DNA from: Ctenosaura bakeri
Lineage: Eukaryota; Chordata; Lepidosauria; Squamata; Iguanidae
Direction of reading: 5' to 3'
DNA length: 64,000 nucleotides
Assembly: GCA_948474755.1 (NCBI GenBank)
Contig: CAOLHI010002540.1
Location: forward strand, 371,181-435,180
Position 1 is the first letter of the stretch. Every line of letters starts with the position of its first letter. The position numbers were made by a program, and so were the translations under genes. The notes under the pieces were generated by a model, which ran no database searches, was not told where the DNA came from, and was given only the letters and a program-made list of their open reading frames with translations. Below are positions 46,701 through 58,526 of the stretch, in pieces.

Positions 46701-47214
46701 CCCCAGAAGGACAAACAATGTAAGGATTTTCATCCTTACTTATACATGTAGAGTAAATGTTCAAAATGCAAAGATCTGAAATGCTTACTCTGGCACACAT
46801 TTTTGTGCCCTTTTGATCAGTCTTGTAAAGACGTGACTCTAATATGGATTTTGGAATTACCCCACAAAAGCCACCTACCACAGAATGATAGGTTCCTTCA
46901 AGTTGCTGGAGAAGTGAATCCACACCAGGTTTCAGTCTATCTTTCAAAGGAGCTGTCCAAGGTGCTGTCTTGTCCCTAGTTGGTAGGTCTTTTAAAGATG
47001 AGATTCACCACTGGCTAGTAACCCAGCTGCTATCACTTCAATCTGCAATCAGAATGTGCCTCACACAGCATATATATATAAACTAAATACAACTGCTCTA
47101 TTGTTGTTGTGGGTTTTAAAATCATGTCTATATTTAGTCTTCCTGGAGTGATATCTGTTGGCCTGAATGTCCAGTTTCAAGACAACCACTCTCATCAATT
47201 ATGCAAAACTTAGT
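43741..47214. other. unassigned, repeat-poor sequence
   Basis: No interspersed repeat is recognised over 3.5 kb except a possible TIR remnant at 44325-44440. This is the longest repeat-poor stretch in the window and may be older unique sequence. No convincing exon was found. Confidence 0.35.
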
Positions 47215-47720
47215 TTCTGCAAACCTGCTGCAGCACTGGAACACAGCCACAAGCTTTCCAAAGGGGCCTAAATTAAATAAATAATATAAGGGTACTCCTT
47301 TTCCCATCCTTAAACCCCCCCCCTGATTTTAAAGCAAATTAAAGCCATTAATGCCATGCAGAGGGATTGCTGTTTTTTTCCCCCCTCCCCCTAATAATGT
47401 CTACTGTAGCTTTCTGAAAATGAATCCTCAGGTCTTGGGGTTTGCAAGCAGCAGTGTGCTAATCATTCCAATTGACTTGGTCTGTCATATATTTAGAGCA
47501 CATAAATGAATATCGATTTTATTATTACCACGTGAACAGCTGTGTCAGCACATTGTGAGCCTTTACATTTGATGGCAAGGGATTTGATCAGTATATAGCA
47601 GCTCAAAATCAAATGTTCCACAACCAGCACAAAGTAGGAGGAAATCAATTCAGCTGGGAGGCTGATGCATTTTTGTTTGTTAGCTAAAAATGCTGTGTGT
47701 GGGGAGGGGGTGAATTGGTG
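47215..47720. promoter_or_regulatory. candidate conserved non-coding element
   Basis: Complex, non-repetitive sequence with many homeodomain-type TAAT/ATTA cores (TTAAAGCCATTAATGCC near 47339, CTAATAATGTC near 47391, CTAATCATTCC near 47459) and an E-box CACGTG at 47531-47536. It looks like the kind of sequence seen in developmental enhancers, but this is a judgement of texture only. Confidence 0.2.
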
Positions 47721-47739
47721 TTTTTTATCCCACTTCCTA

Positions 47740-48960
47740 TATCTAGTGGCTGAAATGAGATTAAGATGGTCCACCACAGAAGACTCTTGGATAATTCCTT
47801 TTGTCTCACTAGGTAATTCTGCCGAAGCCCTAGGGAAATGACTAGAACAATCGACACAATCACTCCTGAACATACAATCTCTCACAAGGTAGAGCTAAAC
47901 CAGTCCCCAGGGTTTCCTAGGGAACTGGCAGAAATGAACCAGGTGAGATGGTGACTAGAGTAACATTGGCAGAAAACTCAGAGTGATTCTGACCAAACAC
48001 AGGCTAGTGCCTAATAGAGAGCCTATTCTGTGGCAACGTAGGTAGCAGACAAGTTTTTTTCCAATGCCATCTCTGCATCTACAAAGAGCTGTCCAGTGAA
48101 GCTGTTTCAAGTCATTAGGAGCCTATATAGCTTGGCCTACAAAAGCAGAATCCAGACTAATTGGTAGCCCATCATGAACAATTTGCTAATCACTTTGCAA
48201 TTAAAATTTCTTAGGTCTATTCTGACTTGGATACTACCATTAACACAGATCCTGTGGGTGGATGGATGTGTCTCCTGCTTATCCATGCAGCCTGGAGATG
48301 GAGGGAGAATTCTTAAAGAATGAGAGTCCTTCTCTCTAGAGACTAGAGTAGGACAGGCTACTCCAGCAAAGCATGGACCCAATCTGCCTAAAGGAGGCAG
48401 TTGTAAGACCCTTGTTGAAAAAAAGGCCTCTCCCATTCTATGGGCTAATTATCAATGAATCTTCAATACCCCATTTTGGGGCAAGGTTCTGGAATGTGTG
48501 GTGATGTCCCAACTCTAGGGGTTTCTGGAGACACTAATTATCTGGATCCATCCCAGTTTGGGTTTAGGCCTGATTATGAAATGGAGACAGTTTTGGTTGC
48601 CTTGGTGGGTGGTCTACACTACACATGGAAGTGTACCTCTCCTCGTTCTGCTGGACATCTCAGTGATATTTGATACTATCAACCATTTTGGTAACCTTTT
48701 GGGCTGCCTCACTGGGATGGGACTTAGAGGTCCTGATTTGCAATGGCTCCATTCCTGCCCTGTGTGATGAACCCAGAAAGTGTTGCTGCAGGTACTCCTG
48801 TTAGACTCTTTGGTTATGGGGTCCCACAGAGCTCTGTTTTATCCCCCATGTTATTTAATGTGTTCATACAGCCACTGAGAGAGGTTGGATTTACTGATTC
48901 CACTGACTCACTGGTTTTACTTTAGCTTTACTTTAGCTAGATTTAGGTCTCTGTGTAAAG
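47740..48960 (+). mobile_element. CR1/L2-like LINE, ORF2 linker and reverse transcriptase fragment
   Basis: The translation in shifting frames gives TRTIDTITPEHTI (about 47843-47880, linker after the endonuclease) and CLKEAVVRPLLKK (48388-48425). It then gives DPSQFGFRPDYEMETVLVAL (about 48549-48608), FDTINHFGNLLGCLTGMGL (about 48669-48725), and GVPQSSVLSPMLFNVFIQPL (48820-48880). These are reverse-transcriptase blocks in the right order. The copy stops before the catalytic aspartate box, so it is truncated and also frameshifted. Confidence 0.82.
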
Positions 48961-50229
48961 AGCTCCAATGGCTCTGTATCCATTTTGTTGGATCAAGGCT
49001 CATGTGTACTTTCTGAATTATTAATATTCCTGTTAAGATGGTGGCTGGTGGTTTTTTGTAAGTCAGACAACCCAATTAATTAAGCATACAAATTTGACAT
49101 CTCTGTGCCTTGACCTTCAAGCATCTTGATATCAACACATCCTTAGAGCCCTGACCCACAGGCTCCTTCCAGAACAAGCAGGAATAGATCAGCATGCTGG
49201 AGCCTTGAGAAGAGCTATGATTCTTTTAAGTGTTTTACTCTTTCCTGTAGACCACTCTGGGAATACAACTGAATGGATCTGAATTAATTTTTTTCCCTCC
49301 TCTTTTTTGAAAAGATCAGGATTCTGGAAAATAGGGAATGAGATGTCCTCATAGAGATTTGAATGTCCTCCTACAAAGACAAAAGGGCAGATAGTTGCTT
49401 GCTGCATATGGAGGCAGCTGCTGTAGAAGAGAAAGCTTGCTGTTCAGGATTGCAACCTAACCAGTGGCATCAGTCTTAAGTAATTGTACTCTGAGTTGAT
49501 GCTCTTACAGATTAACCACTCTTTAAACTACTTAAATGTATTATTTCCCTTACTCCAAAAATAGGGTAAGTTGTGTTTGGGAATTCAGACTTCTGACCAA
49601 GTTCCTACCTGAATCCTTTGCAACCATAAGAAGTGGATGACAACAACTGGCAATCCAGTTCAAAGACTGGGGTAAGAACTGAACTGGTATTTCAACTTGA
49701 AAGAACAGAAGAATGTTCTGAATGTGAGTGTGATTTCATGTTTGAATCTCAATGTTCAAGCAAAGTTCACATGTTACCAGCAAACAGGACTAAACTAAAT
49801 TAAGACCTCATTTTGCTTGACTACAGATGTCCAACCTTGGTCTTGTCTAATCCTTGTCTATAAGTTCGTATAGATGTCCAACCTGGGCCAAGGAGAAGGT
49901 ATGTAAGCCCCTCCAGTTACAGGTAACCTTAGCCTCATGTAAACCTGCAGAAGCTTGTACTTGGAAACCAGTTTTGTAACTTAACTTTTAATATAGGAGT
50001 GAGGGACTTCTCTTTCCTTTCTGTCAGACACTTGGGTGTCTAGGCAACAATCCTCTTGGCAGCATATAGTAACATAACCAGAGGTTATACTACCCTAAGT
50101 AATTTTTTAAAGGATGAGATGCATGAGAAGATAATATAGTATTTCCTTGCACAATGGTTTTCCCCAAGTTGTTCTATGAATGACAGATGGTTGGCTCAAA
50201 GGAGTATACCAAGAGAGGACCCTCACACT
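48961..50229. other. unassigned sequence
   Basis: Possibly includes the LINE 3' region at first. 49830-50040 has LTR-like texture (TATGTAAGCCCCTCCAG) without a second copy. Nothing firm. Confidence 0.3.
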
Positions 50230-50590
50230 GTTGCTTTATTGGAGCCACACTTTCCCAGACTCTCACGTAAATACATTAGTATCATTTTGTGTACTGAATC
50301 CCAAGTGGATTCCTAACCCTACTGATATAGAAACAGCTAGCCACCGTGGCAGATAATGAGCCTGAGTTCTCTTCTGTGTAGAAGTCCTTCATGTATTTTA
50401 AGTATGCTGTCAAGTTTCTCTTGGATTTTCTTCTCCCCAGGCTAAAGATTTGCAGTTCCCAGTTTGTCATATGCTTAGCTATCTTCATTGTCCTCCTCTG
50501 AATCTATTCTATTTTGGCCATATTTTTCCCAAAATATGTAGCTCTGAACTGGACACAGCATGGATGTTCAGATGAAGAATCCCTGAGGCA
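50230..50590 (-). mobile_element. CR1-like LINE fragment
   Basis: The + strand carries CTGAACTGGACACAGCATGG (50544) and TTCATTGTCCTCCTCTGAAT (50483), the complement of a widely known reverse-transcriptase C-terminal block of CR1-type elements. The minus-strand translation includes LQIFSLGRRKSKRNLTAYLK (about 50395-50455). Truncated, with stops. Confidence 0.7.
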
Positions 50591-50739
50591 GAATGGAAAA
50601 TGGAGTTTCACTAACTTGGAAACTATTAAAGCAAACATGATATCTCATTATTATCATTTTTTGGGGGGCAGCCATATCATAGTCTGATTGACTATAATCC
50701 TGACTGTCTTTTTCATGCACTACTATCAAGCCTTGTGCA

Positions 50740-50960
50740 GATATTCCTTGAAAGTAAGTCCTACTTGAAAAGTGTTTTTGTATGCTTAGGCATGTTTGCT
50801 TAGAAGAAGGGCACAGTAAAGCAGCAAGGCCCACTTCTGAATATGCTTAGGTTTCATGTGGACTTTTTTTTTTTAGGCTAGTGCATGTTTACCCATAAAT
50901 AAGTTCCACTGAGTTAAATGTAGCTTATGTCTAAGTGGGCGTAGTAATAGTTCACTTATT
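50740..50960. repeat. unclassified interspersed repeat remnant
   Basis: AAAGTAAGTCCTACTTGAAA and AATAAGTTCCACTGAGTTAA are phrases of a repeat often seen in squamate DNA, whose class I cannot state. 52020-52165 has similar phrases (CAATCCTCAACATGCACATA). Confidence 0.35.
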
Positions 50961-50984
50961 TGCTTGCTACCCATAGGAAACATC

Positions 50985-51330
50985 CTATGAAATCCTGGAG
51001 TTTGGAGTTGGATGAAGCACTAGAGCTCTCTGGTTGAGTTTTTGTTGTTGTTGTTGTTGTGCCTTCAAGTTGTTTCCAACTTATGGTGACCCTAAGCTGA
51101 ATCTGTCACAGAGTTTTCTGGGTCTAAGAGTGTGTGGCGCACCCAAGGTCAAACAATGGTTTCTATGGTCAAGCAGAGAATAGAATCCTGGCCTCCAGGG
51201 TCATAGTCCAATACCATGCTCGCTCTTCTCATGGAATCTCTCTCTCTATACTACAAAACCCAGGATTTTATAGAATGTGCTATGACAGTCAAAGTGGAAT
51301 ATGGTTCTATGATTATGCAGTGTACACTAC
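50985..51330. mobile_element. GGCC MITE interrupted by a SINE
   Basis: Left arm CATCCTATGAAATCCTGGAG to CTCTCTGGTTGAG (50985-51037). Right arm CTACAAAACCCAGGATTTTA to GCAGTGTACACTAC (51250-51330). The SINE at 51038-51232 lies between them, near the MITE centre, so the SINE arrived later. Confidence 0.7.
51038..51232 (-). repeat. Sauria SINE inside a MITE
   Basis: (GTT)n tail, GTGCCTTCAAGTTGTTTCCA, ACTTATGGTGACCCTAAGCT, GCCTCCAGGGTCATAGTCCA and ACCATGCTCGCT. The Bov-B-like tail and tRNA-like head are both present, so it is near full length. Confidence 0.82.
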
Positions 51331-53404
51331 TCCCTGCTGAGCAGGTCTTAGTCCCACCACTAAAAAGATGTTTCACAACTATTCCATATTTCCCTATTTA
51401 AGAGAGTCTATGTGCTAAGGGGGAAAAAAAGTAGAAGAAGTAGTGGGATAATATGAGAAGGTTCCAAATAGAAGATACCACCTTAGTCCCTCCCTTTAAA
51501 TATCAGGGTGATCCTCAAATAAATATTTCATCTGAAAGCAAGAGAATGTGAATTTCATTGAAAACACTGCAATAGGAGATGTGAATATCTATCATCTGTG
51601 TTAGGTATTGGATGGAGTGGTGCCAATCACATATTTAAGCTATTGGTAGCACCAAGGAAGCTTTAGAAAATCAAACACATTCTTTTACTTTAAAAGACAT
51701 AATATATGTAATTGCTAATTAAGGATGTATCCAGTAGTTCAGTTGTCTGCCCTCATAATTACAATCTGCTGCTTGAAGTCAGGCATGTACTTCCCTAGCC
51801 ATTCAGAGTCAGAAGGAGGGACTGTGGGTGGTGTGAGGCACCCAAGTAGCTTCCAGGAGAAAGGGAGAGAGAGAGAGAGAGAGAGAGAGAAGTAGTCATC
51901 TCCTCCAGAATTCACTGGAGCTCTGGGAGGGGGAAAGTTGTTATTTGCTCATGGATGCTGAAAAACATCTGAATGGTTCCTAAGCTTCCCACAAAATGGC
52001 TATAGTGTGCCTGCCTTTTCAAGCAGGCTCATATCTCTGGGAATATGTGGAATGTTGGTTTAGGTATGCTTATCCTGGAGTAGGGACTCCTGAAATAAAT
52101 GGAGTTAGTTTGAGTAGACTTGGATAGGATTTCATAGTTACACCGCAATCCTCAACATGCACATACTTGCCTAGTAGTGAGCCTCCCCTGCCCTCAACAC
52201 TGTGCACCATATTCCCAAATAACTATGTACATCAGGCTCCAAACTGTAAGGGGGCAGTCTTGGTCCCTGACCATTTTGCTATCTGAAGCAGCAAATTGTG
52301 TTCTTTATCCACCAAAGCAACACACATTGTACCTAAAGTCAGACAAATTATTTTGTCACAAAAGGCAGAAAAGCTCCATTCACATCTCTCCAACCCTGGC
52401 AGGGAAAAATACTACAATAATGAATTAGATAACCAACTTTTGGTTTAACAAAACCTGAGCTACCACAGTCTGCCTAATAATAGAGACAGCCCTTGACATT
52501 GGTGACATAGAATGATTGTTTTTAAAATCCAGCTTCTTTTGAGAACAGACCTTAGTAGGGAGAAAGAGAAAGATAAATTGTCTGGAGCTATCCACTCCTG
52601 TTCTTCTTTCCAGTGGTCTCTGAGAAGGGGAAAGCTGGGATTTCTCAACAGCAAAATCCCCTGCCTCTGTACACTTTGCATTTAAATGTGAAATCTTGTA
52701 TCTGAGTTAATTCAGACCAAGGCTTTTCATTTGGTGAGCAGAGTTCAGCCACAGAGTCCATGTCTAGCAGTATGCCCAGCATAAGACTTTGAAGTACTTA
52801 GATTAACTCTTGTGTGATTTGATAACCATCATTACTGTGACACCAGTAGCATGCATTATTTAGAAAATTCTGAACCAGATGGTGTTCTTTTAGAAACTAG
52901 TGACAAGTCTCCTTTCCCAACTCCTGTGAAACATTGTTACAGGGAAAAAAAACCCTCACTTTTTAATGTTTTTTTGTACTCTGAAGCTGTTTTCAAATTT
53001 CCTTCAAGGTCAGCTGGCACAGCAGGCCGATGCACAACTATGAACAGTTTCCCTCTGTTGCCCTATGCATAGGCCTTGCTCAAAATAGCATGTTCAGCTT
53101 GGTTGGTTGTGTTTGCATGGTGTCTGCAGGGCACAATCTTCACCTCATCAGATAACCTTGAGGTAGAACATAGTCTCTCAGCCTGAATGACTCAGCTGTA
53201 CAACGGGTGATGGTGACACATTTTGTGTATAGCTGAGAGAGCAGTCTTGGTTTGTAGATCCATACAGGTGAACTATATTCAGTCACAACCCTCTTCCTCA
53301 CCCAAACACATAATTCCTTTTTTTTTTTGACAAATCTCACAATTTCCCATCTACCTTCATTCAGTTGTCACCTTTTAAGCAGTCAACAATTACAATGGCG
53401 TTAC
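51331..53404. other. unassigned sequence
   Basis: Apart from a (GA)n tract and the remnant near 52020-52165 I recognise nothing. Confidence 0.35.
51864..51891. repeat. (GA)n microsatellite
   Basis: About 13 GA units. Confidence 0.93.
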
Positions 53405-53640
53405 AGTTTTGTTAAATGGGCAAAGCACTTTACATCTATTAGATAATTTGAACAACAAACCTTATAGTCATATGCTAGATCAGCATTATTGTTCATCTAT
53501 GTTACAGATGAGGGATGGGGAAACAGAAGCTATGAGGTCAACCTAAGGTCAGCTGCTTAAGTCCATGGCAGAGCCAAGATTAGAATCAAGGAAGTCCAGC
53601 TTCACAAGACAGCACCTCAGCATGGATCATACTATGCTTT
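53405..53640 (-). repeat. MIR-like CORE-SINE
   Basis: The + strand has CATCTATGTTACAGATGAGG, GGGAAACAGAAGCTATGAGG, AGGTCAGCTGCTTAAGTCCA and GGCAGAGCCAAGATTAGAAT. This is the complement of MIR's CTCATCTGTAAAATGG, GTGACCTTGGGCAAGT and GGTTCGAATCCTGGCTCTGCC blocks in order. The left part (GCAAAGCACTTTACATCTAT) matches the MIR 3' region. It is old and diverged. Confidence 0.75.
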
Positions 53641-53951
53641 AAAATTGATATAGTAAGAAAAGAGTTACCACTGAGTTTCAGCTAAAGGGAAAGTGAAAGC
53701 TACATTGCAGGTTTCTTACCCAGCTTTCAGATACCAGAAATATCAAGAGAAGTAAAGTGATGACTAGCTTACAGTTGGTACAAAGGCTACAACCAGAGTA
53801 TTACCTGGGACAGGTTAAAAGGACCATGCTTTGTTACAACAGTTCAGCAAGCCTGTTTCTAGGCACAATTAAACATTGTAATTGTGACCTATATAGTCCA
53901 GGCTATATGACAAACTATGGCTGGCACTCTTTTGAGCACATAAGCATAGTA

Positions 53952-54147
53952 ATGTTGTTTTTGTTGTTGTGTAACTTCAAGTCATTTCCAACTTCTGGTA
54001 ACCCTAAGGTGAACCTATCATTGGGTTTTCTGGGGCTGAGAGTGTGTTGATGTATGTAAGGTCACCTAGTGGGTTTCCATGGCTGAGCACCCTGGTCTGA
54101 GGTCATAGTCCAACTCTCAAACCTCCTACACCATGCTGGCTCTGCAC
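53952..54147 (-). repeat. Sauria SINE
   Basis: GTTTTTGTTGTTGTGTAACTTC, CATTTCCAACTTCTGGTAAC, CCTAAGGTGAACCTATCATT, GGTCACCTAGTGGGTTTCCA and ACACCATGCTGGCTCTG. Near full length. Confidence 0.85.
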
Positions 54148-57134
54148 AGTTAAGTTACATGTGTGTATATCTCCTTTTTGAAGCTAAGGAGATTGCAGTT
54201 CTATTCTTTCCTCTCAGCACCCAAGGCATGACCACCAATTACTGAAAAGCCTCTGAACTCCCCACCACCACCACTAGTCATTCCTTGGTTTGTGCGGAGG
54301 ACTGCAGAAGTGTCTTCTTCTATCCAGATACTAAATTATGGCATCAGTGCCGAAATCTGCTTAGGTTCCAATGCTGCTGTAAACATTTTATGTTTGGCTA
54401 GACACTTCTGTATTCTTTTAATTTGTAAATTAATTTGTAAGTTGCCTTGAGTTCCAGTTTTGCAGAAAAGGCAGGGTATAAACAACCTTAATAATAAGAG
54501 TGGAAGTTCTTGGCAGAAAAACAGACAAGCAAGCAAACATTCCCATAGTACTTCTAAACACGAACAATTATTTTGTACTATGAATTTTTTTGTGGACACA
54601 TGGAGCATTATGCCGGTATAATGTGAGAGGCATGTGGTTGTGGTTAGTGTAGACAGTGAGGTAAGTAAATTACATGATTGTATATCCTGAATTGCTAAGC
54701 GACACATTTATTACATTCTCAGAAAAAAGTCCTCAGGATAATGTATTATGAGCATTTCTTGGTATGTGATTTTTAATATTAGCTGTTAAAATTATAAAGA
54801 TTAGCAATGTACGTCAGAGGGATTCTATATATCACTGCTCACACACTCCCTTAGCAGAAGGTTCTCAGGGTACATGAAGATGTCTATGCAAACATTATCA
54901 AATTTAGTCTTTGGAAAAGACCCTTCTTGGTTCCTCAAGCTCTGCCAGTCAATGACAGAGCCTGAGGAACCAAGAATCTGACTCACTATAATATAGTTTC
55001 CTATGTCTACATGGCCTGTTGACACAGTATGCAAGTTGGCAAGTTGTTAGTCTAGCTACATTATAAGTATCTCCTGATTCTTCCTAGCACTGAAAATCCT
55101 GCTTAAAGTCTGAGAGTCTGGAGATAATTATGAAGTTCTGACCAATTCTGAAGCAAAAGCTAAAAGAGAGGGGATTCTTTCTCTCTCTCTCTCTGTATGT
55201 GCATATGAGAGAGAGAGAGAGAAATTTCTGACACTGAAGAAAGGATTGTCATATTTATACAGAGATTCTCTCAGAGATTACAAGCTAGAATGCCTGTATG
55301 CAGGAGTTAATAATTTCAATGTCTAAGAAATTTAAGAATACAATGTATTCATGCCATATCATGTTATTGATCTTAGCCACAACCATTCTCTTCGTGTACC
55401 AGTTAGTCTGTAGTTAGTCTGTTTGTTTGCTCTACTTTTTGTGGTCTGCAGTTCTCCCCTGCATCTGTCACCATGAAACCTTTAAAATTTGTAAATAAAT
55501 CTACTTCATATGTTTTTAGAAAGAAGTCTAAGCCTGCCTTATTTCTCTGCCAGACTGTGTGTATGGTACTAGTGATGGTGTGGACCAGTTGTTGCTCACC
55601 TTTGTGAGAACACACTATTATCTCTCACATTCCCCTACTGATTCCAGATGGGGAACTAATCAATGGATAACCTGCTTTAAATCTGGGGGTGTGAAAAAAA
55701 CCCAACCCTGTCAGTTTCATTTTTGTTTTGTTTCTCAGAAACCCTCAAGCATTCTCAGCCTGTCCAAATTCCATGTCAAAGACTTTTGAGACCTATGAGA
55801 CTTTTCTGCTTCTTCCCACCTGAAAGTTTGTGCACATTTTGATGTGCACTTCCTAATGTACACATTTGTATGCATTTTTCTTAATGTATTATATTATTTT
55901 TATGCCCGTTTTGCAAATCACACTTCTTTAAATAATCGTGTATGTTTACTTGCATATGTTTTTGGAGAGACCATTTGTCATAGGTTGAAATCATGTTGGT
56001 GCACTGCTCTAATAATTGCACTTTTTTCTATGGCAAGAGGAGAAAAAAATCTCAGACAAAATCTGCTGGTTCCGAACAACGTTTCTCTGAAACTTTACTT
56101 CCGTGACCTTTGTCTTCGTGCAGCCTCTGCCTGCACTGTAGTTATGTAGTCAGGACTGGAGCCAGTATTTTTCTCCAGTGAGATATTAATAGTCTCACAG
56201 ACTATAAACTGAGCATGTTGTTTAAAAGTCTTGGTCAGCGAAAATTTCTATTCTATCCAAGCACAAACAGCAATCACAGAAGCTTCAGTCCAATATTTGG
56301 AATAAAGTGAGGGAAGCCTTTCAATATATTCATAGGTAAAACTCCATGTTGTAGGTTGGAAAAGGAGGAGAAACACATTCCCTGCCTTTCAAAAAAGAAA
56401 AAAAAGCCACTAAGCACATTTGAATGCAATAGATGTCAGAAGCTGTTAAGATGCCTCAGAACTAGGGTTAAATTTGGCTGCACTTACTTCCTTTGAACTA
56501 AATTGATGCTACTGCTTCAGGGCTGCTGTGTATTTCTGTCTCTCGATGGGAGGAAAACAAGGAACACAAGACTTAGAGTTATTACTGCCATGTGCCTGTC
56601 CATTCCATGCTGTGTTAATCCAGCACTGACCGCTGTTGTTTCTTCACCACAGGAAGTGCTTTTTAAAGTCTTTAAGTGCTGTTGAGAGCAAAAGGGTAAA
56701 TAGCTCTAGAGTGACTTTCAAGAGGAAGAGACAGAATGGCAAGCACCAAACAAGGAAGCTCCTGTTTGAGTTCAAGAGAAGAAGCTGTCAACATTTGTCA
56801 AAGAGAGATTGCTTTCTTCCGTCCGCTGGGATAACGCAACTCTCGATAACATGCTGGGGTGCCCAAACTGTGCACATTAATAAATAACACTATTATAAAT
56901 TATACATTATGCCAGTTGTAATAGGGCCTTGAATTTCTATGACTTCTGTAAGCATCTTAACTATCAGACATGGCAAGGAATCCAATAAACTAATATAAAC
57001 CAATAGCAGGCACAGATTCTATGATAACTTCAGTGTAAACACAATTATAAAGTGTGGTTTGCATTTTTTTTAATGATTTCTTTTAAAATCAATTTTTTCA
57101 GGTTATTCAGGCCTTCTCTGGGAGAATGTTTGAT
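54148..57134. other. unassigned sequence with a LINE tail
   Basis: 54415-54500 looks like a + strand CR1/L2-like 3' tail (GTTGCCTTGAGTTCCAGTTT, GGCAGGGTATAAACAA). Otherwise no gene or repeat is recognised. Confidence 0.35.
55178..55222. repeat. (TC)n...(GA)n inverted microsatellite
   Basis: (TC)8 at 55178-55194 and (GA)8 at 55206-55222 are complementary around an 11-base loop. Confidence 0.9.
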
Positions 57135-57346
57135 TGCAGTTGTAAGTCTTTAAGCATTTCTGACTTATGGCAACCCTCCTGAGAACCTATCATGGAGTTT
57201 TCTTGGCAAGATTTGTTCAGAGGGAGTGTGACATGCCCAAGGTCAGCCAGTGGGTTTTTGTGGCTGAGCGGAGACTTGGCCCCTGGGCTCCAGAGTCATA
57301 GTCCAACATAGTCCAACTCTCAAACCACTAGACCACACTGAATATT
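57135..57346 (-). repeat. Sauria SINE
   Basis: TAAGCATTTCTGACTTATGG, TTTTCTTGGCAAGATTTGTT, CATGCCCAAGGTCAGCCAGT, CTCCAGAGTCATAGTCCAAC and ACTAGACCACACTG. ATAGTCCAAC is duplicated in tandem near 57298-57318. Confidence 0.85.
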
Positions 57347-57918
57347 GGATACCCAGTGAAAAAATATTTAGACACAGCCACATGAGATAGAAGTCTTGCA
57401 AGTGACATTTATCAAGTATAAGGGTATGTCATGTGATTCTCTGGAAAAATAAAGCAGGTACCATGTAAAATAAAGAGGTGCCATGTAACTGTGGATCATG
57501 TAGTGCCATAGCACATACAAAAAAGTTTCTCCATAATATGCAAAACAAGACAGGGAAACAAACAACATATAAAAAATAGAGAAAATCAACAGAAAGACAA
57601 TGGCTGCCATCATGACTAGTAAAACAAACTACTCCTTTCTGTCCTCTGAACAACTTGACTTGCTATCCTGACTTGCAGAGGCAATCTGTGTGTCTAACTG
57701 GAAAATCCAGGTTCACTCCATCATGTTCCCAGCCTGTTAGCACTTTGAGCCAAATCAAATTGATACAGAACTTGTGCATATTATTATGTACTGTCCTTTG
57801 TGTAATAGGGTCTGTGAACATTTCAAGAGATGGGGTGGTGCCTTGGGGAAGATGTTCATGACAGTGTCATCTGTGGGCTATGCAGATATTTAACCTCAAA
57901 GACTTTGGCCATTTCCTT
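57347..57918. other. unassigned sequence
   Basis: No recognised feature. Confidence 0.35.
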
Positions 57919-58011
57919 TGAGGCCCCTTCCTAAACTGTGAACCCCAGGATTCCATAGGATATTGAAAGTGGAATAATAGAACTATAAAAGTCTAGTGTG
58001 GAAATGGCTTT
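57919..58011. mobile_element. GGCC MITE, second half only
   Basis: GAGGCCCCTTCCTAAACTGT, GAACCCCAGGATTCCATAGG and CTAGTGTGGAAATGGC match the centre and right arm. The left arm is absent. Confidence 0.72.
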
Positions 58012-58399
58012 TATGTCTTCGAACCGCAACAATTCATGCCTAGGAAGACTTTTTAAAGGAGAATACTATACCTTGTCATCAAGATTCAAAACTCTAAGTT
58101 GGCAATTGATCTTGACTTTTTTTCCAGGCTTCTGTAAAATTTATCTTCATTAGAGACTGAAAATTTTAAGGTTATTTTAACTGATTTGAGTTTTTCAAAA
58201 CTTTATTAACTTTAAAATTCATATACAACCTTTTATTAAGCTTACATATGTGCAGTCAGGTACATGAAACCATTGTATCCTTTGTTTGTTTTTCTATTTG
58301 ATGGTCTGATAACTGCAGACAAATAAATAAAACTGAAATCTAGTGTTTTGTTTATTCCTCTTTGTCTGATATTACCAAGGTTCTTCTACACCAGTAGTT
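58012..58399. other. unassigned AT-rich sequence
   Basis: No recognised feature. Confidence 0.35.
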
Positions 58400-58526
58400 C
58401 TCAAACCTTGATCTTGCAGATATTTAGCACTTCAGTTCCAGAATTCCTGACCTTTGGAAATGCTGTCTAGATCTTCTGAGAGTTGAAATCTAAAGCATTT
58501 GAACACTGAGAAGCATTACTGTACAC
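58400..58526. mobile_element. hAT-like MITE
   Basis: CAGTAGTTCTCAAACCTTGA on the left and CACTGAGAAGCATTACTG on the right form a loose terminal repeat. The body AGTTCCAGAATTCCTGACCT and TTCTGAGAGTTGAAATCTAA is an inverted pair. Target duplication not clear. Confidence 0.55.

Noticed and set aside
47493..47885. 130-codon minus-strand open frame
   Set aside because: No recognisable domain. Its right part is antisense to the LINE linker region that codes on the + strand.
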